Source of the DNA: Trachelipus rathkii
Lineage: Eukaryota; Arthropoda; Malacostraca; Isopoda; Trachelipodidae
Length of the DNA: 30,000 bases
Direction of reading: 5' to 3'
Assembly (NCBI GenBank): GCA_015478945.1
Contig: JABUQX010116824.1
Coordinates: 1-30,000 of the forward strand
The first letter of the stretch is position 1; every line of letters begins with the position of its first letter. Below, in pieces: positions 1 through 10,979 of the stretch. Both the position numbers and the translations under genes were made by a program. A model generated the notes under the pieces. That model did not search any database. It was not told the DNA's origin and saw nothing but the letters and a program-made list of their open reading frames with translations.

Positions 1-430
1 GACGGAGCACGCTCCCCCGAGTGAGAGAAGATTGCACCAACTACATATATATATTTTTATTTGGTTGGGTTTGGGTATATTTATAATACTTTATTATGGC
101 TTGTTGATATTTTTGGGATTTTATGGTTGGTTTGGGCGTGTTTAGGTGTTATCTTAGTTAATTGTAGTGATAGTATAATTAAGTGAAGCTGTGTGGTGTG
201 ATGTTAGTAAGAGGTTCGGCGTGTTTATAGTACATACTTATTGATATAGTGAGTTTGTATGGGGTAGCTGCTAGTTATGTTATGAGGGTTTTGTAGGATA
301 TGGTGGAGTGGTAGGTACTATTAGTGATTATTAATATACCGTGGGCGTAGCTAATTATATGGAATTAGAGTGATGATCCGGTAGGAGATGTGATCTGTTG
401 TGTAGTCGTGATAGTATTAGTGCCATTTGG
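1..430. other. No gene seen; G/T-rich AT-moderate sequence
   Basis: I see no conserved open frame or RNA gene here. The + strand is rich in G and T with many short TTAG, GTAG and TATA words, like a badly degenerate simple repeat. Stops are frequent in all frames. Confidence 0.5.
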
Positions 431-600
431 CCGGGATTGGGAGGAGGTAGAGATGGAGGAGGAGAGAAAGGAAAGATGAGTTAGAGAGAAGTGAGATGGC
501 CGTGTATGGAGGGAGAGAGATGAGAGATGTAGTAGAGAGAGGAGAGGACGAGACGTAGTAGTTAGAGAGCAGAGGGATGTAACGTCAGGGGGGTCTATGT
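430..600 (+). repeat. Degenerate purine (GA)-rich tract
   Basis: The + strand is dominated by G and A (GAGAGA, GGAGG, GAGATG words) without a strict period. It resembles a decayed (GA)n microsatellite. The right end runs into a segment that recurs near 3.83 kb, so the tract may belong to a dispersed repeat rather than being an isolated microsatellite. Confidence 0.6.
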
Positions 601-665
601 GTGCTGTGTGTCAGATAGTTGTTCCGGATCAAGACCTGGGAGCGACGGAGCTGTAGCTTACATTT
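575..665 (+). repeat. Diverged dispersed repeat, copy 1
   Basis: Short blocks recur in the same order near 3830-3920: GTAACGTC, then a CAGATAG-TTGT core, then a GGA..CAA..CCTG block. Both copies lie immediately right of a purine-rich tract. By eye the similarity is only moderate with several gaps, so the relationship is probable rather than certain. No coding potential is visible. Confidence 0.4.
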
Positions 666-1369
666 TTTATGGAAAAGTCTATTTAGGAAATCATAGTTAT
701 AAGGGCAATAATAACATGGCATCTAAATGACCCAGCGACCGGGAAATGTCATTATGGTATGTAAACTCTTAGATAAATCTCCCGTTTTAACAGAATCCAA
801 ACCTAGCCCTTTGAGAAGCTGAGGCCTCATTTTTGAGATCTTGTGACGGGGTGTGTAGTTGCAGATCGCTAGCGTGTTGGAGGTTGCCGTGTCAGGGGTG
901 TCGAGGCATCAAGTCCGAGTAAGCGGGGAATTCGTTGTGTATAAGTTAGGGCTTGCGTGTATATGCAATGTTCTGCTCCTAATAGTTATATCGTCGGGCT
1001 GCAGGTTCCTATAATACCCTTAAGCTATTATTTTTCCCATCATTAAATATCAAAGTTTAATCATTAATCATCTTCCAATTTCATCAATTTTAAGTATCAT
1101 TACGTTTAGTAACCTACAATTTTCAAAATAATTATTCATAATTGACTAATGCTCACATTATATAGTATTTCTACCATTGTGTTTTTTAATAAGGGGTTTT
1201 AAGCGCTTTGATTTCCTTATACTTCACTAAATTCCTTTTTTTATTTCTTTTTCGGGTTTTTCATGCCCCAGGATTTAGTGGTATGAATGTATATCTGCCA
1301 TATATTTAATTAATTTCCTTAATTTGGCTGGAAGCTTTATCAGTTTCAATACTTTTGGTGACGGCCAGT
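661..1369. other. No gene seen; AT-rich unique sequence
   Basis: No recognisable protein or RNA gene. Composition shifts from mixed at 660-1010 to strongly AT-rich after 1020, with poly-T and poly-A runs near 1400-1450. Confidence 0.5.
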
Positions 1370-1877
1370 TGTGACATCATTACCTAATTAACTTTCTGTT
1401 TTTTTTTATTTTTTTGCTATCATTAAAAAAAAACTATAGTAAAAAAAATCCTTCTGAACTGATGACTCGTAAAATCTATAATAACTATAATAATTAAACA
1501 GTTGACATAAAAACAGTGTTTGGTGTTAAAGTGAAGTGATTACCTTTAATTGTGATCGTGTTTTAAAAATTAAAAGTGAGATTATAGTGCTGCCATTAAA
1601 CATTCATTCTAATTACTTGATCATTATTAGATAACATTTCATTTTTTTATTTACTCAATACCAAACACTTGATTTAGTGTAATTTCAAATATAAATCTGT
1701 AGATCCTTTGGAATATGAGTAAATAAACCTAAGCAACAAAAGGGTCACCTTCTCGAAATAAATAAATAATCAGAATTATATAAAGAGAAACTCTCTCTGT
1801 AAAGAACTCTTGTATCCAACGCCGTAAATAAACTAGTTTTAAAACTATATACAATTTATGTCCCTTCGGGAATAACA
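1370..1877 (+). mobile_element. Possible LTR of a retrotransposon (solo or truncated)
   Basis: The segment begins TGTGACATC and ends GGGAATAACA, so it has TG...CA ends and a rough terminal inverted match. A TATA-like box (TATATAAAG) lies at 1777-1785 and an AATAAA signal at 1827-1832, the order expected of an LTR promoter and polyadenylation region. The next bases, TGGTGGCG, resemble the TGG-initial primer-binding sites of Gypsy-type elements. I find no second LTR, no target duplication and no convincing gag or pol downstream, and the left boundary is a guess. The alternative is chance in AT-rich DNA. Confidence 0.25.
1777..1785 (+). promoter_or_regulatory. TATA-like box in the putative LTR
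   Basis: TATATAAAG followed about 40 bp later by AATAAA and about 90 bp later by the putative LTR end. Its meaning depends on the LTR call; TATA-like words are frequent by chance in this AT-rich DNA. Confidence 0.2.
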
Positions 1878-1895
1878 TGGTGGCGAAAAAGAAGA
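1878..1895 (+). other. Putative primer-binding site next to the LTR
   Basis: TGGTGGCGAAAAAG follows directly after the CA end. TGG is the complement of a tRNA CCA 3' end, and TGGTGGC-type sites are known from Gypsy-group elements. I have not matched it to a specific tRNA. An ATG at 1877 opens 16 codons before a stop, so no intact gag follows. Confidence 0.2.
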
Positions 1896-3734
1896 CTTCA
1901 CCTAATAACTTTAAAAGTGGGGAGTGAGTGATACGTCTACCTCTCCTGCAAGGCCAACTAATCGCGAGGATAGATCCACTCTACTTGCGCCGCCACAAGT
2001 CGCAGGCGCTTCCATCTCTCTTTAGTAGACGAGGAGGAGTCTCAAGTTCGAAAGAGCGGATGGCTTGTGTATTACGTACATCATCCGAACTGAAACTTAG
2101 AACTAAAGTCGCTCTGTAACTCATATTTCTCGAGAAGGCACTTATATTTCATTCTCGATAGGCCTACGAACAACATAAATAACGTAAAACTCTTTGACAT
2201 CATCCAAACAACTTCCCGCCTTCGAAATTCGCATTAACGGTCACTCGTGAGACTATGGTTAATTACTGTGCTACAAAATGCCGTCTTTAACAAAATCTCA
2301 ACAGATATTTCATGACGGCGCTGAAAATAAGTCACTTTGATGTACATTATTTAGCTTTCTATCTTTGCCAAAACTCTCTAGTGTCTAGACGCATACATGT
2401 TCCTCCACTTAAGTATGAAAACTCATATAACTGACAATACTAATGAATCGCAGAGATCAGAGGTTATATTGTATCTTTACCTCTCCTGACCCGCTTTATA
2501 CTATTCTATCACGGGATTAGAGACGTTTTCCAAGAATATTGTGGCGATTGGAAAGGAACGAACTCCTCATAGTCACACCTCATGTTAGTTACATTAACAG
2601 AGTAAAAGATTGTGCTGGGAACATAAGTAATTTTGAACTGTCCTTGTGTGCAAAACAACCGTTCCTGAAAATTCGCTGCAGAAATTGTCCCTTTGCAGAA
2701 CTTCCCTACGCAAATTCAAATGATGTATTGGTTAATACATTAAGCTTCAGATAATAGTATCATCCAACAAACATAGTGCATAGTGCTTGATGAGTCGTTT
2801 CATAAAATTTCGTTACTCACATAAAACATACAGCAGATATGCCTTTATCCTACTCCCCACTATGGAGGTTGATCCCATTCTCTTTGTAGGGGAATTGTGA
2901 ATCTAGCTGTAGTCCAATAGAAGAATATGTACTCAACTCTAAAATATCCATTCCACTAGTCCCGAAAAACGCTCACCCAATGATGCAGCGAAAATCTAAA
3001 ATGACCGAGGCAGCTGTTGAAATACGCAAATATGTGAACTGCGCCATGTAGGTGGACAACCTTCCAAACACACTTTTTTTACCTCCTCTAGCATGAAAGA
3101 TAGTGGCTGAAACCTCTTTAACGCCAGCGGCACTCAGGGCTTACTCATCAAGCAGGCCGCAAGGAAAGGCATCATACTTCAAGTGCAGGTGATGGAACCA
3201 GACTCAAGAACAGTAGTGCAAGAGAAACGGAAGAGAATAGAGAATAGTTCAATACTGAAAAACTATTACGCATAACATACCTCTACTTAAAATCTTTCTA
3301 TTTTGCAGGTAATTCTAGTATCTAAAGGCTTTAAATTAAAAATTATTTAACAAGTGTAAAGATTGAGTACATAAATTGAATTATAATTAATTCATTTAGT
3401 AAATTCGTAAAATGTGCTCATTTAACCTCATCTGAGGTAGATTTTCTTTATTTGTTCCTTAAATGTTTAACGTTCAAGCGTTTGTTTGTAATAAAGATTT
3501 AGTATCAATGGTAATTAGGTGGGCGCTTATTGCTCCTGCATTAGATTTTTCTCTCTACATTAATATATTTAGGCATTAGCGAGATAGCCTTTCTTGCTAT
3601 CCCCGGAGTTTGATATATACGCCACCATGTAAAGCATTGAAATAATACATTTGGTATCAATTTTTTGACCTACTTGTCAAATTTTAGAAATCTGCATATT
3701 TATCTGCGTAATGCAATAATATGAAATCCGCCGG
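1896..3734. other. No supported gene; unique-looking sequence
   Basis: Short open frames at 1928-2119 (63 codons) and 2539-2754 (71 codons) have no motif I recognise, no ATG in a good context and no similarity to each other. If the adjacent LTR is real, this could be a decayed retrotransposon interior, but I see no gag zinc knuckle, protease or RT motif. Composition is moderately AT-rich with few simple repeats. Confidence 0.45.
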
Positions 3735-3835
3735 CAATGAGAGATGGAGAGAATACGGCCCTATATGAGGGTAGATGAGAAGAGAGAAGCTGATAGTAAG
3801 AGATGAGGGATGTAGAAGAGAGAAGCATGCGAGTG
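3735..3835 (+). repeat. Degenerate purine (GA)-rich tract
   Basis: GAGAGATGG, GAAGAGAGAAG and GATGAGGGATG words dominate. It matches the 430-600 tract in style and in the sequence that follows it, supporting a shared repeat. The 80-codon frame crossing it (3775-4017) is attributable to composition and is not supported as a gene. Confidence 0.5.
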
Positions 3836-3920
3836 TAGTAACGTCTGTGTTGCGCGAGGATTGGTTGGTGTCTCAGATAGATGTTGTCGGACAAAGCCTG
3901 TACGGGAAAGCGTATACTAC
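3830..3920 (+). repeat. Diverged dispersed repeat, copy 2
   Basis: Counterpart of 575-665: GTAACGTC, then TCAGATAGATGTTGT, then a GGACAAAGCCTG block in the same order and orientation, about 3.25 kb downstream. Purine-rich DNA lies on the left side in both copies. Confidence 0.4.
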
Positions 3921-3948
3921 TATATCTCTATGTAGTGGTACATTGAAA

Positions 3949-3977
3949 GGATTAAACCCATGGTGGCAGTTTAATCC
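3949..3977 (+). repeat. Perfect 9-bp hairpin
   Basis: GGATTAAAC (3949-3957) and its exact reverse complement GTTTAATCC (3969-3977) enclose an 11-nt loop. There is no T-run to make it terminator-like. It may mark a small palindromic remnant or be chance. Confidence 0.5.
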
Positions 3978-4009
3978 AGAGGTCCACGTGAAGCATATTG
4001 TTATTCTCA

Positions 4010-4717
4010 CACTTTAATATATCTTGTCCATCGCAGAATTCTAAACCAGCATGAGAGATCCGTAGTGTCATTGGTTGATATTTGTCTCGATCCGGTTGAT
4101 GCAGCAGCCTGCTGGGGCCTTGTCTGCCCTTTGAGGTATTCAACTCGAGGAAGTTCGGGATCTTGAATAAAGGCTTCGTTCGGAAGCAAGGTTGCCTACT
4201 TTCAGTCGGGTCTCAGTAGTCTATAAACCATACCGGCTATTTCCCATTCATTCATCATATCAGTATTTATATATTTTCTAATTCAATTTATTAATTATAC
4301 ATATTATTATTTTAAGTACTTAATGAGTATTGCATATTAATTTATACATTCTGACCTGCCTCATTCATACATTATTTTCGACTTGTGTTTTTAAATAGAC
4401 TTAATTTGCCGTAATCACTACTTCATCACTAATGTATCCTCCAATTATATTTATAATTCTTAATTTTGGACTGAAGCTTATGATCAGTCATGTTATAATC
4501 TCATTCATTGTTTTTAGCCTTTTGTTCTCTTTTGGTTGTTTATGGGGGTATTTTATTACTATTATTTACTCATTAGTTATATACGGGAGCTGAGTACTTT
4601 ATGGTTAGGTTAATTACTTATAGGTTTTAGGTTATAATTTGCGGGCTCTTTCGTCTGTAGTTAGGACCATTATTATTATGTATTATTAGGTTATCACTCA
4701 CACACTTTTATATTATT
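4010..4717. other. No gene seen
   Basis: Overlapping minus-strand frames at 3952-4143 and 4007-4189 have no recognised motif. Beyond 4250 the sequence is AT-rich and stop-dense in all frames. Confidence 0.45.
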
Positions 4718-5042
4718 ATCTCATATATATATATATATATATACTTATATATTAATATATATATATCTATCAATATCATTATCATTATTTATTAAATATA
4801 TATATATATATTATATTATATATTTAATAATATCTTATATTAATATTACTTATTATATTATACTTAATATATATATTATATTGCTTAGCAAGGGTGTCGA
4901 TATGTCTGATAGTTATTTACATCTGCTTTTTTTTATTATCAATATTAAACATTCTATAATATTCATCGTTTGAGCATATATGCTTCCTATTTTATAGTAT
5001 ATATATATATATATATTTATAATATTAATCATATATATATTA
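4718..5042. repeat. Degenerate TA-rich repeat block
   Basis: Several short (TA)n runs of about 8-20 bp are interrupted by TTA, CTTA and ATTA words, with a non-repetitive patch at about 4880-4980. A short (TG)n run follows near 5057-5067. Confidence 0.75.
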
Positions 5043-5067
5043 TTTTACCTTCAGAGTGTGTGTGTGT

Positions 5068-6309
5068 ATTGCCTTTGTGTAATTAAATGCAATGCCTCGT
5101 AGTGCATGCGTATCGTGACGAGTTATCATGCTTCTTAAAAGTAACTTCAACACAAACAATTCCTATCACAAAAACCCTTGATATTTTAATAACTGTAACT
5201 ACCCAACTTTTTATTAAAATACTTAATTTCATAACGTTAATTTTTAAATAATATGCGTTTGTATATTGGAACGTCTATGATGCTCTAGTGGCTATTCTGG
5301 TTCAGGACGTTGGGTGTATCATGCCACTTTTTCCACCCCCTCTTGCTTTCTTAACTTATCACTAAATTTTTCAAATTCTATTATTAAACTCGTACCGATA
5401 AAAAAAAAGATAAATTAAATAAAATATAATATCACAGAACTGATAGAAATGAAAAATCTTACCTTCATAGTCTCAGATGTTTTTGAACAAGACATTTGTA
5501 TGACACAGATTGAATCACAAAACTGTAAAATTATTTTTAATTATGTTTATTAGCCTACTTTTAAACGTAAGTTTTACTTTATTGCATTTATGTGCTATTA
5601 CGAAACGTTAAGTAAACATGCTCGATTTGAAGTTCGTCTTTATTGTCAAAAATACTTCAAGCGCATAAATATAATTCAGTGAAAATATGCTCCACCAGGC
5701 GGTGCATTCCTTTTCTACATCTGTAATGAATATCTCTTATAATCTTTAATCTGTATAGATTGATATTAATTCCACAGTTGCTTGTCGAAAATTACGACAG
5801 TTTCTACATCTTATACATTCACAACTGAAAAAATGTATAAATACAATACAGAATGGCTGCTTCTGTGTAAGTTGATATCCGTTTTCATATGGTTTGATTG
5901 ATTGGTTTACATTCTAATATAATAAAATTTTTAAGCTTTTAAATCTAATCTATCTTCCAAATCGATAAACTTTATCACAATAAGTTTTATTCAATTATTA
6001 TTTTATATTATAATACCTTTGTATTTTTTTTATTTCTGTTATTCTACAAAACCACTGTGGCCCCATCTACAACATAACTGAATTTCACCCAAATTTGTTA
6101 CTTCAACAAAGGCGTGTAGTATGGTAACGTAACTATTTATGAGAAATCGCGTTCGTCACATCTAACTGTCTACATGACAATTCCGCTGCTAAAACTTATC
6201 TTCGGCTGAGACATATTTCTTTATCTTGAGCGTTAAATGCCCACAATATTTAGGCAAATAGCGATAACCGGTCTGTAGCTTTCGATACCTATTTTTCAAT
6301 CATGGAATA
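5068..6309. other. No gene seen; AT-rich unique sequence
   Basis: All six frames are stop-dense. I see no tRNA-like fold, no transposase motif and no obvious terminal repeats. Confidence 0.5.
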
Positions 6310-6440
6310 AATTAATGTTAAATGTAATATTATTATATTAATTATTATATTATTATATTCATTATCTTATTAATTATTTATCTATATATTATATAACTTA
6401 TTTATTATTTAATTATTTTATATTATCTATTAATTTTAGG
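6310..6440. repeat. Degenerate TTA/TAT repeat block
   Basis: ATTATATTA and TTATTTATT words dominate without a constant period. The neighbouring 98-codon frame (6650-6946) is Leu, Phe and Ser rich because its T/C-rich stretch lacks stops, and is not supported as a gene. Confidence 0.65.
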
Positions 6441-6937
6441 ATCCTTTTTATTATAACCAGAAAGAGACAATAAAAAATTAAACTGAGGTCATTGTCTCGA
6501 ATTTTTTCTTTAACGTTTTTTACTGGGAAGATCTTTATTCCTAATGAAAAAGTAAAAAATACCCTAAAAAAGTTAGAAAATTAATCCATGTATTTAACAA
6601 TATTTTATTTTTTTGGTCGTGGATAGCTTTCATATAAATTTTTTGTAATTTGAATTCTTTAATTAGATTTTTTTTTTTAATTTTTTACTTTGTTGAGAAT
6701 AATTTTATTTATAAGAATGTAAAATTAAGATTGATATATAGATATATATATTTTCTCTTTATTCATCTCTCTCTCTCTTTTCTCTTCTCCTCTCTTCTCT
6801 TCTTTATTTTCTATTCACTTTCACTCAGGATCATCTCTCTTTCACTTCTTGTCCTACCACTCTCTCTAGCTCAACTACTCCAATTGTTCTCTTCCTCTTC
6901 CTTTTTAATCATAGGTTTCACAGCTTTACGATTTAAT

Positions 6938-7023
6938 TTAGGTTAGAAGTTAAAGTTATCACAGACTCTAGGTTTAGGTTATGTGCAGGTTAGGTTTTGG
7001 TTAGGTTATTTTAGGTTATTAAA
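6938..7023 (+). repeat. Degenerate TTAGG/AGGTT tract
   Basis: At least eight TTAGG or AGGTT words occur in about 85 bp (TTTAGGTTAGA, CAGGTTAGG, TTGGTTAGG, TTTTAGGTTA), with interruptions. TTAGG is the usual arthropod telomeric unit, and AACCT-type pentanucleotides are also common interstitial microsatellites in some crustaceans. The heavy degeneracy argues for an old interstitial tract, not a chromosome end. Confidence 0.6.
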
Positions 7024-7189
7024 ATAAATCGTATTAAACAAAGTATTTAAAATGCTGTGCTGCAAATATTTCCTTTTTTTATTATATTTCTTAATTAATT
7101 CGTTGCAATTGCGATCTTTCTTAAACTTTCACAATCCATGCTTATTGATTGACGTCAATCATATATTAATATACTATATCCTCTACAAT

Positions 7190-7300
7190 TATATTTAACT
7201 CTATATACATATTCTCTATAATATATATAATATATTATTATATCTATTATATTATATATATTAATATATTATCTATATTATTTATATTATGATATATATA
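7190..7300. repeat. Degenerate TA-rich block
   Basis: Short TATA and TTATATTA runs with single-base interruptions. The T-rich 77-codon frame at 7517-7750 downstream is low-complexity and not supported as a gene. Confidence 0.65.
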
Positions 7301-7974
7301 TGCCTAACGGTATGATTATACTACTACTGGGTTTTGTTAGTATGGTATGCATGGATGCATCATGGGTTATGAGTTTTATTTATTATGTATGAGGGCTATA
7401 TGGATGAGAGGTGTAGGTAGTATATTCACCTTACTACGAGATCGATTATGAGTATGTATTATTTTACATACATCTTATCTCTGTTTTCGTGAGGCACCTT
7501 CTTATTTATCTTCACTTTGTATATTTTTATAGCCTTTCCTTTCGGCTGTCTGGTTTTCCCTTTATTTATATATATATATAATATAGCTATACTCATATTT
7601 ATCCTCTTATATACTTTAGCATCTGTCGAGTCAGGGCGTATCTCTTTTGTTTGTCGTTATGTTTGTTTGTACTTAGTTATATCCAGTTATATTTATGTTT
7701 ATTTCATGTGTGTGTGTTTGTTATTGATATTAGTAGATAGATATCTATAATATTGTAGTGATTATTTATATTGACTGTAGTACCATATAGCCCCTCCTAC
7801 ATATCAATTATCCACCTATATATTGTGTTTGGTGTTTGTCTTGATGTATATTGTACATGTATCATCGTGAGTCTAGGTATAGTTTATATGAGAGTTCTCT
7901 ATATATAAGGAGCATTAACGTAGCGTAGTATACTTATAGAGTTAGTTTCCTCTTGCTATTTCTATACCTCTCAT

Positions 7975-8110
7975 TTAATTTCTTTATTTTTATTATTTTT
8001 TTTATTATATATATCTTATATTTATATATATAATATATATTATATATATTAATCTTTTATTTATTATATTAAATTACACTTTCCCTTTATAAAAATAATG
8101 GACTTATTTA
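7975..8110. repeat. Degenerate TA/TTA-rich block
   Basis: TTTATTATATATATC, TATATATATAATATA and similar words, irregularly interrupted. Confidence 0.6.
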
Positions 8111-8279
8111 TTATTAAAATTAATATGCTTTTCGATATATAACACATATGAAGGTTCTTAATGCGTAAATAATTGAAAAATATTTATACACTTAAACAAT
8201 ACTGAATAAAATTATATAATCTAATAATTTATTTGTGTGTCAGAGAATATAAAAACGTAAGAAACTACAAGTGACAGAC

Positions 8280-8580
8280 ATGAATCAATAAATTATATAT
8301 AATGTTTTATAAAATTATATATATTACTTTAGTTTATATCTTATTATATTTATTCATTTAATATATCATTTTTATTTATATATATTAATATATATATAAT
8401 CTATATAACTAGTACCTATATATATTATTTATTATCTTTATTAATATTATATATTCATATATATTATATATCTATCTAGTTTATATTATTATAAATTGAT
8501 ATTCATATATTATATTATTCTTATTTATTATATATATCTATATTATAATATATATCTTACATTTTTTTATTATATATGAC
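8280..8580. repeat. Degenerate TA-rich block
   Basis: Irregular mixture of TATATA, TTATTA and ATATTAATA words over about 300 bp. No gene is possible here on composition grounds. Confidence 0.7.
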
Positions 8581-8693
8581 TTTCTCCAATAATTAAATGG
8601 TATTTATTTCCATAACGTGAAGCCAGAATTAAATCAACAGCAAACCTAAAAATTAATATTATACTATAGAATTCTGTGAGAATCTAACTCCTA

Positions 8694-8795
8694 ATCTCTT
8701 ATAACCTAGCTCTAACACTCCTAAACTTAACCTATAACGCTAACTCTAAACCTATCCTCAACTATCTAACCTTAACCTAACCTAATCTAACCTTT
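8694..8795 (-). repeat. Degenerate CCTAA/AACCT tract
   Basis: CTAAC, CCTAA and AACCT words recur (TTAACCTAACC, CCTAATCTAACC), the reverse complement of the TTAGG tract at 6938-7023. Order and spacing are imperfect. Together the two tracts form an inverted pair about 1.7 kb apart. Confidence 0.6.
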
Positions 8796-8938
8796 ACTTG
8801 TATACATATTAAATAAAATCGGAGCACATTAAACATTAACTTAAATCTAATGAACTTTTAAAATAAAAACCGTCAAAGAATAGAAATAAATAGAAATTAT
8901 TAAAAAACATAATTTCAATTCATATCGAAATTCATTAA

Positions 8939-8962
8939 TTTTTTTTTTTTTTTTTTTTTTTT
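8939..8962 (-). repeat. 24-nt poly-T run (possible poly-A tail on the minus strand)
   Basis: An uninterrupted run of 24 T. Read on the minus strand it would be a poly-A tail following non-repetitive, higher-GC sequence at 8963-9200. That arrangement suits a retroposed copy (SINE or processed pseudogene) on the minus strand, but no AATAAA sits just before it and I see no target-site duplication. Confidence 0.4.
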
Positions 8963-9200
8963 ACTAGTTGTCTGACCTTCTTTACCATCATTACCCCGGG
9001 CAAAGAAGCCCTATTCCAAGGAGGGGCGGCATTTGTTACATTACGTCTGCAAGAGCATCACCTCAACTATATGTCAAATGTACTGACTCCAAGAATGAGC
9101 GCATTGAACGCAAGCCTTTTAGAAGTGAAGTAAGGCAGATTAATTTTTCTCAGTCCAGGAAGACACATGATATTAAATACAGTTCTTCTCTTTAATAGGT
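8963..9200 (-). other. Possible retroposed segment ending at the poly-T run
   Basis: This stretch is GC-richer than both flanks and abuts the poly-T run. The minus strand has no recognisable tRNA-like A or B box and no protein motif I can name. The + strand 75-codon frame (8968-9195) reads away from the poly-T and is not supported as a gene. A unique fragment next to a homopolymer is equally possible. Confidence 0.25.
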
Positions 9201-10620
9201 GCAAATCTAAAATTTCTTTTTACTTCTAATTATCTTTTATGTAATTATTTATACTCCTACATACACATTTTGAGTCAGTAAATACAAAAGCGCGGTAGAT
9301 ATTGAGTGTTTTATACATGCTTGTAATTACTAAAAATTTCCTATATTACGGTTTTCTCTCTTTTATTTTATTTATTCATTATTTATTCCACCCTTCGAAA
9401 TCGATTCTTTATTTATTTATTTTCATTATAATATTCAATTAATTATTTATTTTTCGTCTATTAATTATTTATTAAAATATTGAATTGAGTATTGGCAATT
9501 TTCCGGTGTTATCTCGATTCTTGAGTAACTGTGATTTCCGTTAGAAATAATATATTTCGTTCTTACTCATTTGCCAGTTTAAACCCATATATTTTTTTCT
9601 TATAACTTAGCAACTTTATTTAGTATTATTATTGATTAATTAAATTATTATTATTATTATTTTTATTTGAGTTTTGATTTTAGTAAAAATAAAAACTATT
9701 TTTTATTAACAACAGGTGGCTTGAGCACATCGATTTTGCCAATGTTTTCAACAGATGTTTCTTGGTAGCAATTGTAAGGTTCGAAAATCTTGTTAGATTT
9801 TCTGAAATATTTTTTATCTTATTTTTTTTATTGCTCTGCTTTATATAGATGTTTTCTTTACTTTCTCTCATTTAAGTTAATTTCTGTTATCGTTATAAGT
9901 ATATTCTTTTCTTTCATAATATTTTTGGGGGAAATTACTTCACACTGGATTCTTCATTTCTATATTGTTGAATTAAGTTTATTTTACGGTTGATTTAACT
10001 TTATGCACTTCTTATCCAATATTCATAACATACTCATTAAACATGATATATATAATTTATTCTTATTTTGTCCTGTCCGTTTCAAATTATTGTCACACCC
10101 TCCATATATATTACTATGTGTTATTCATTTTAGAAATTTTCTTTGCACTTTTTACAACGAAGGAATACCAACATGATAATTATTCTCTTCAATATGCATT
10201 TGTTTTATTCATCAGTAAAGTGTACATCTTAACTATGTATATTAACCTATTTTTCGCTTAACTATTTACCTAATTCTAAAGTCCTGTCTTCCTAAATATC
10301 TAAATACTAAATACAAATATGAGAATAAAAGGAGCTACCCATTTCCCTGAAAAGGGTTTAATAGGGTAAGACTAGGGTCGTTTCCTTAGAACCCCAATTA
10401 ACGTTACAGGTATACCCCATCAGCAAAATTTCTCAATATTAACAATTACATTATTTGTTATATAGTCTTTTCACTTTCATATAATAATTGCTGTGTAATC
10501 AATAGAAAATTATAAAATAATACTAATCTTATACTACTATCTGCTTTATCTTACTCTCACTGACTCACTACTACTACTACGTACTACTTACTTCACTATC
10601 TCCTACCTACTACTATCTTT
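9201..10620. other. No gene seen; AT-rich sequence
   Basis: Short frames at 9790-9993 and 10043-10261 are Phe, Ile, Tyr and Leu rich, as expected from T-rich DNA, and show no motif. Small ATT and TTTA repeat patches occur near 9370-9480 and 9640-9665. An irregular ACTACT/CTACTA patch lies near 10565-10615. Confidence 0.5.
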
Positions 10621-10715
10621 AAATAATTATTACTAATAAATTAATCATAATAATAATTAATAATAATATAATCTATATAAAAAATAATAATAATAAGAAT
10701 AATAATAATGAAGTT
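10621..10715. repeat. Interrupted (AAT)n tract
   Basis: Runs of ATAATAATA and AATAATAATAAG occur on the + strand with single-base interruptions. Confidence 0.7.
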
Positions 10716-10979
10716 TAAAGTCTGACGATATACTTAACTTTATGTAGTTATATAACTATCAGGTCTGTTATTTATATGCCGGCTAGATTTCTTTTTCACT
10801 AATGCGTGGGCAGGTCCCATTCCTTCTTCATCCTTATACGGTCTGAATACTTAAATTATATAATTGTATTTCATTTACTACAGTTACAGCAGAATATGAA
10901 CAAAATACTTACTTATGAACATATTTTATATATCTATATTTATATAATATATTTAATCCAATCACTAATAAATAATATT

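Noticed and set aside
6938..7023. A true telomere end
   Set aside because: The TTAGG-like words are heavily interrupted, lie inside the window and are followed by ordinary sequence; an interstitial tract fits better.
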